From Nitrosopumilales archaeon CG15_BIG_FIL_POST_REV_8_21_14_020_37_12 (GTDB lineage Archaea; Thermoproteota; Nitrososphaeria; Nitrososphaerales; Nitrosopumilaceae): a stretch of DNA of 13,534 bases. The translations under genes and the position numbers were made by a program. Shown here in pieces: positions 13,172 to 13,534 of this stretch. Below the pieces are notes generated by a model. The model was not told the origin of the DNA, searched no databases, and worked only from the letters and a program-made list of their open reading frames with translations. Where the stretch lies: assembly GCA_002781805.1 (NCBI GenBank), contig PFFZ01000057.1:1-13534 (forward strand), in the 5' to 3' direction. Position 1 is the stretch's first letter. Each line of letters starts with the position of its first letter.

Positions 13172-13534
13172 ATTGTAATCCATATCCAACCGAATACGCT
13201 ACAATAGATGCAACTCCGCCAATTATTAGAGTATAAATTCCAGCCCTAATCTTCGATTTTTTTACAATTTTTCCTTTTATCATTCCAACTAAAAAGAATG
13301 CCACAATAATTGATATTGTAGAATATACAAAAGCCTCAGAATTTGCATCCGTTCCTATCATCATGAAAATCATAAATGGAATTAATGGAATTAATCCAAT
13401 TAAATTAAAACCAATAAATGTGCTGACAGAACTATCCATGGGATTTTTTTCATCTTCAATTAATCCTAATTCTTCTTTCATCATTGTATCTACCCATACC
13501 TTTCTTCTTGATGTAATTATTCGTACGATTTCTT
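13158..13534 (-). CDS. VIT1/CCC1-family Fe/Mn transporter, C-terminal part (5' end outside window)
   Basis: The reading frame is open from the window edge to a TAA at 13158, giving about 124 residues. The start of the visible part, RRKVWVDTMMKEELGL, is the conserved end of the cytoplasmic metal-binding region in VIT1/CCC1 (DUF125) proteins. After it come three hydrophobic helices: STFIGFNLIGLIPLIPF and onward (positions about 20-44 counting from the internal MM), 50-68, and 80-103, with the linker GMIKGKIVKKSKIRAG. These carriers move iron or manganese across membranes. The internal ATG at 13484 is not the real start because the frame and the family sequence continue upstream. The last 14 nt overlap the 3' end of the convergent dehydrogenase gene. 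Confidence 0.85.
   Translation of the reverse strand, partial: EIVRIITSRRKVWVDTMMKEELGLIEDEKNPMDSSVSTFIGFNLIGLIPLIPFMIFMMIGTDANSEAFVYSTISIIVAFFLVGMIKGKIVKKSKIRAGIYTLIIGGVASIVAYSVGYGLQSMVM

Noticed and set aside
13370..13400. Short direct repeat ATTAATGGA / ATTAATCCA
   Set aside because: It encodes the repeated Leu-Ile-Pro residues of a membrane helix in the VIT1-like protein; AT-rich codons explain it.
13158..13484. A 108-residue small membrane protein starting at ATG 13484
   Set aside because: The same frame stays open to the window edge and the extra residues (WVDT before MM) match the VIT1/CCC1 family, so it is part of a longer gene rather than a small protein.
1..13534. CRISPR array, IS element, tRNA gene or prophage remnant
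   Set aside because: Gene gaps are short (longest 135 nt), no repeated spacer pattern, terminal repeats, transposase, integrase or tRNA cloverleaf was seen, and base composition looks even throughout.

Overview
The window reads as ordinary core chromosome of an AT-rich archaeon, most likely a marine Nitrosopumilus-like ammonia-oxidising archaeon (Thaumarchaeota/Nitrososphaerota). The assignment is inference. It rests on archaeal-type genes (tRNA m2G10 methyltransferase with THUMP domain, short archaeal Prs, RNase Z, class I glutamine synthetase), TATA-like boxes about 25-30 nt before start codons, several TTG starts, tight gene overlaps and T-run style termination. No ammonia-oxidation gene, rRNA, tRNA, CRISPR array, IS element or phage gene was seen. 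No stretch above 300 nt lacks a gene; the longest gap is the 135-nt divergent region 5365-5499.

Layout. (1) 3-113, +: C-terminal tail of an unrecognised protein. (2) 122-3567, all minus: prs > trmG10-like > rnz > sir2, joined by a 1-nt overlap, a 4-nt overlap and a 4-nt gap, so almost certainly one operon for PRPP supply, tRNA modification, tRNA 3' processing and NAD-dependent deacylation. (3) 3613-5364, minus: a large MscS-type channel, 45 nt upstream of prs. (4) 5500-8378, plus: a radical-SAM aminomutase of the lysine 2,3-aminomutase family, then glutamine synthetase. (5) 8467-9105, plus: a secreted, membrane-anchored protein, tail to tail with (6) 9107-11275, minus: a four-CBS-domain protein followed by an APC amino-acid permease. 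(7) 11353-11709, minus: a small winged-helix regulator, divergent from (8) 11816-13171, plus: a universal stress protein and an LDH/MDH-family dehydrogenase. (9) 13158-13534, minus: the C-terminal part of a VIT1/CCC1 metal transporter that runs off the window.

I see no clear new defence or mobile system. The points most worth a second look are: the MDH-like enzyme that lacks the substrate-discriminating arginine and has Asn-Arg where NAD enzymes have Asp; the MscS / aminomutase / glutamine synthetase neighbourhood, which could concern beta-amino-acid osmolytes; a class III (deacylase-type) sirtuin inside a tRNA-maturation operon; a secreted protein whose predicted mature N-terminus is histidine; and several perfect palindromes at promoter positions (glnA, the regulator/stress-protein pair) or at a gene end.
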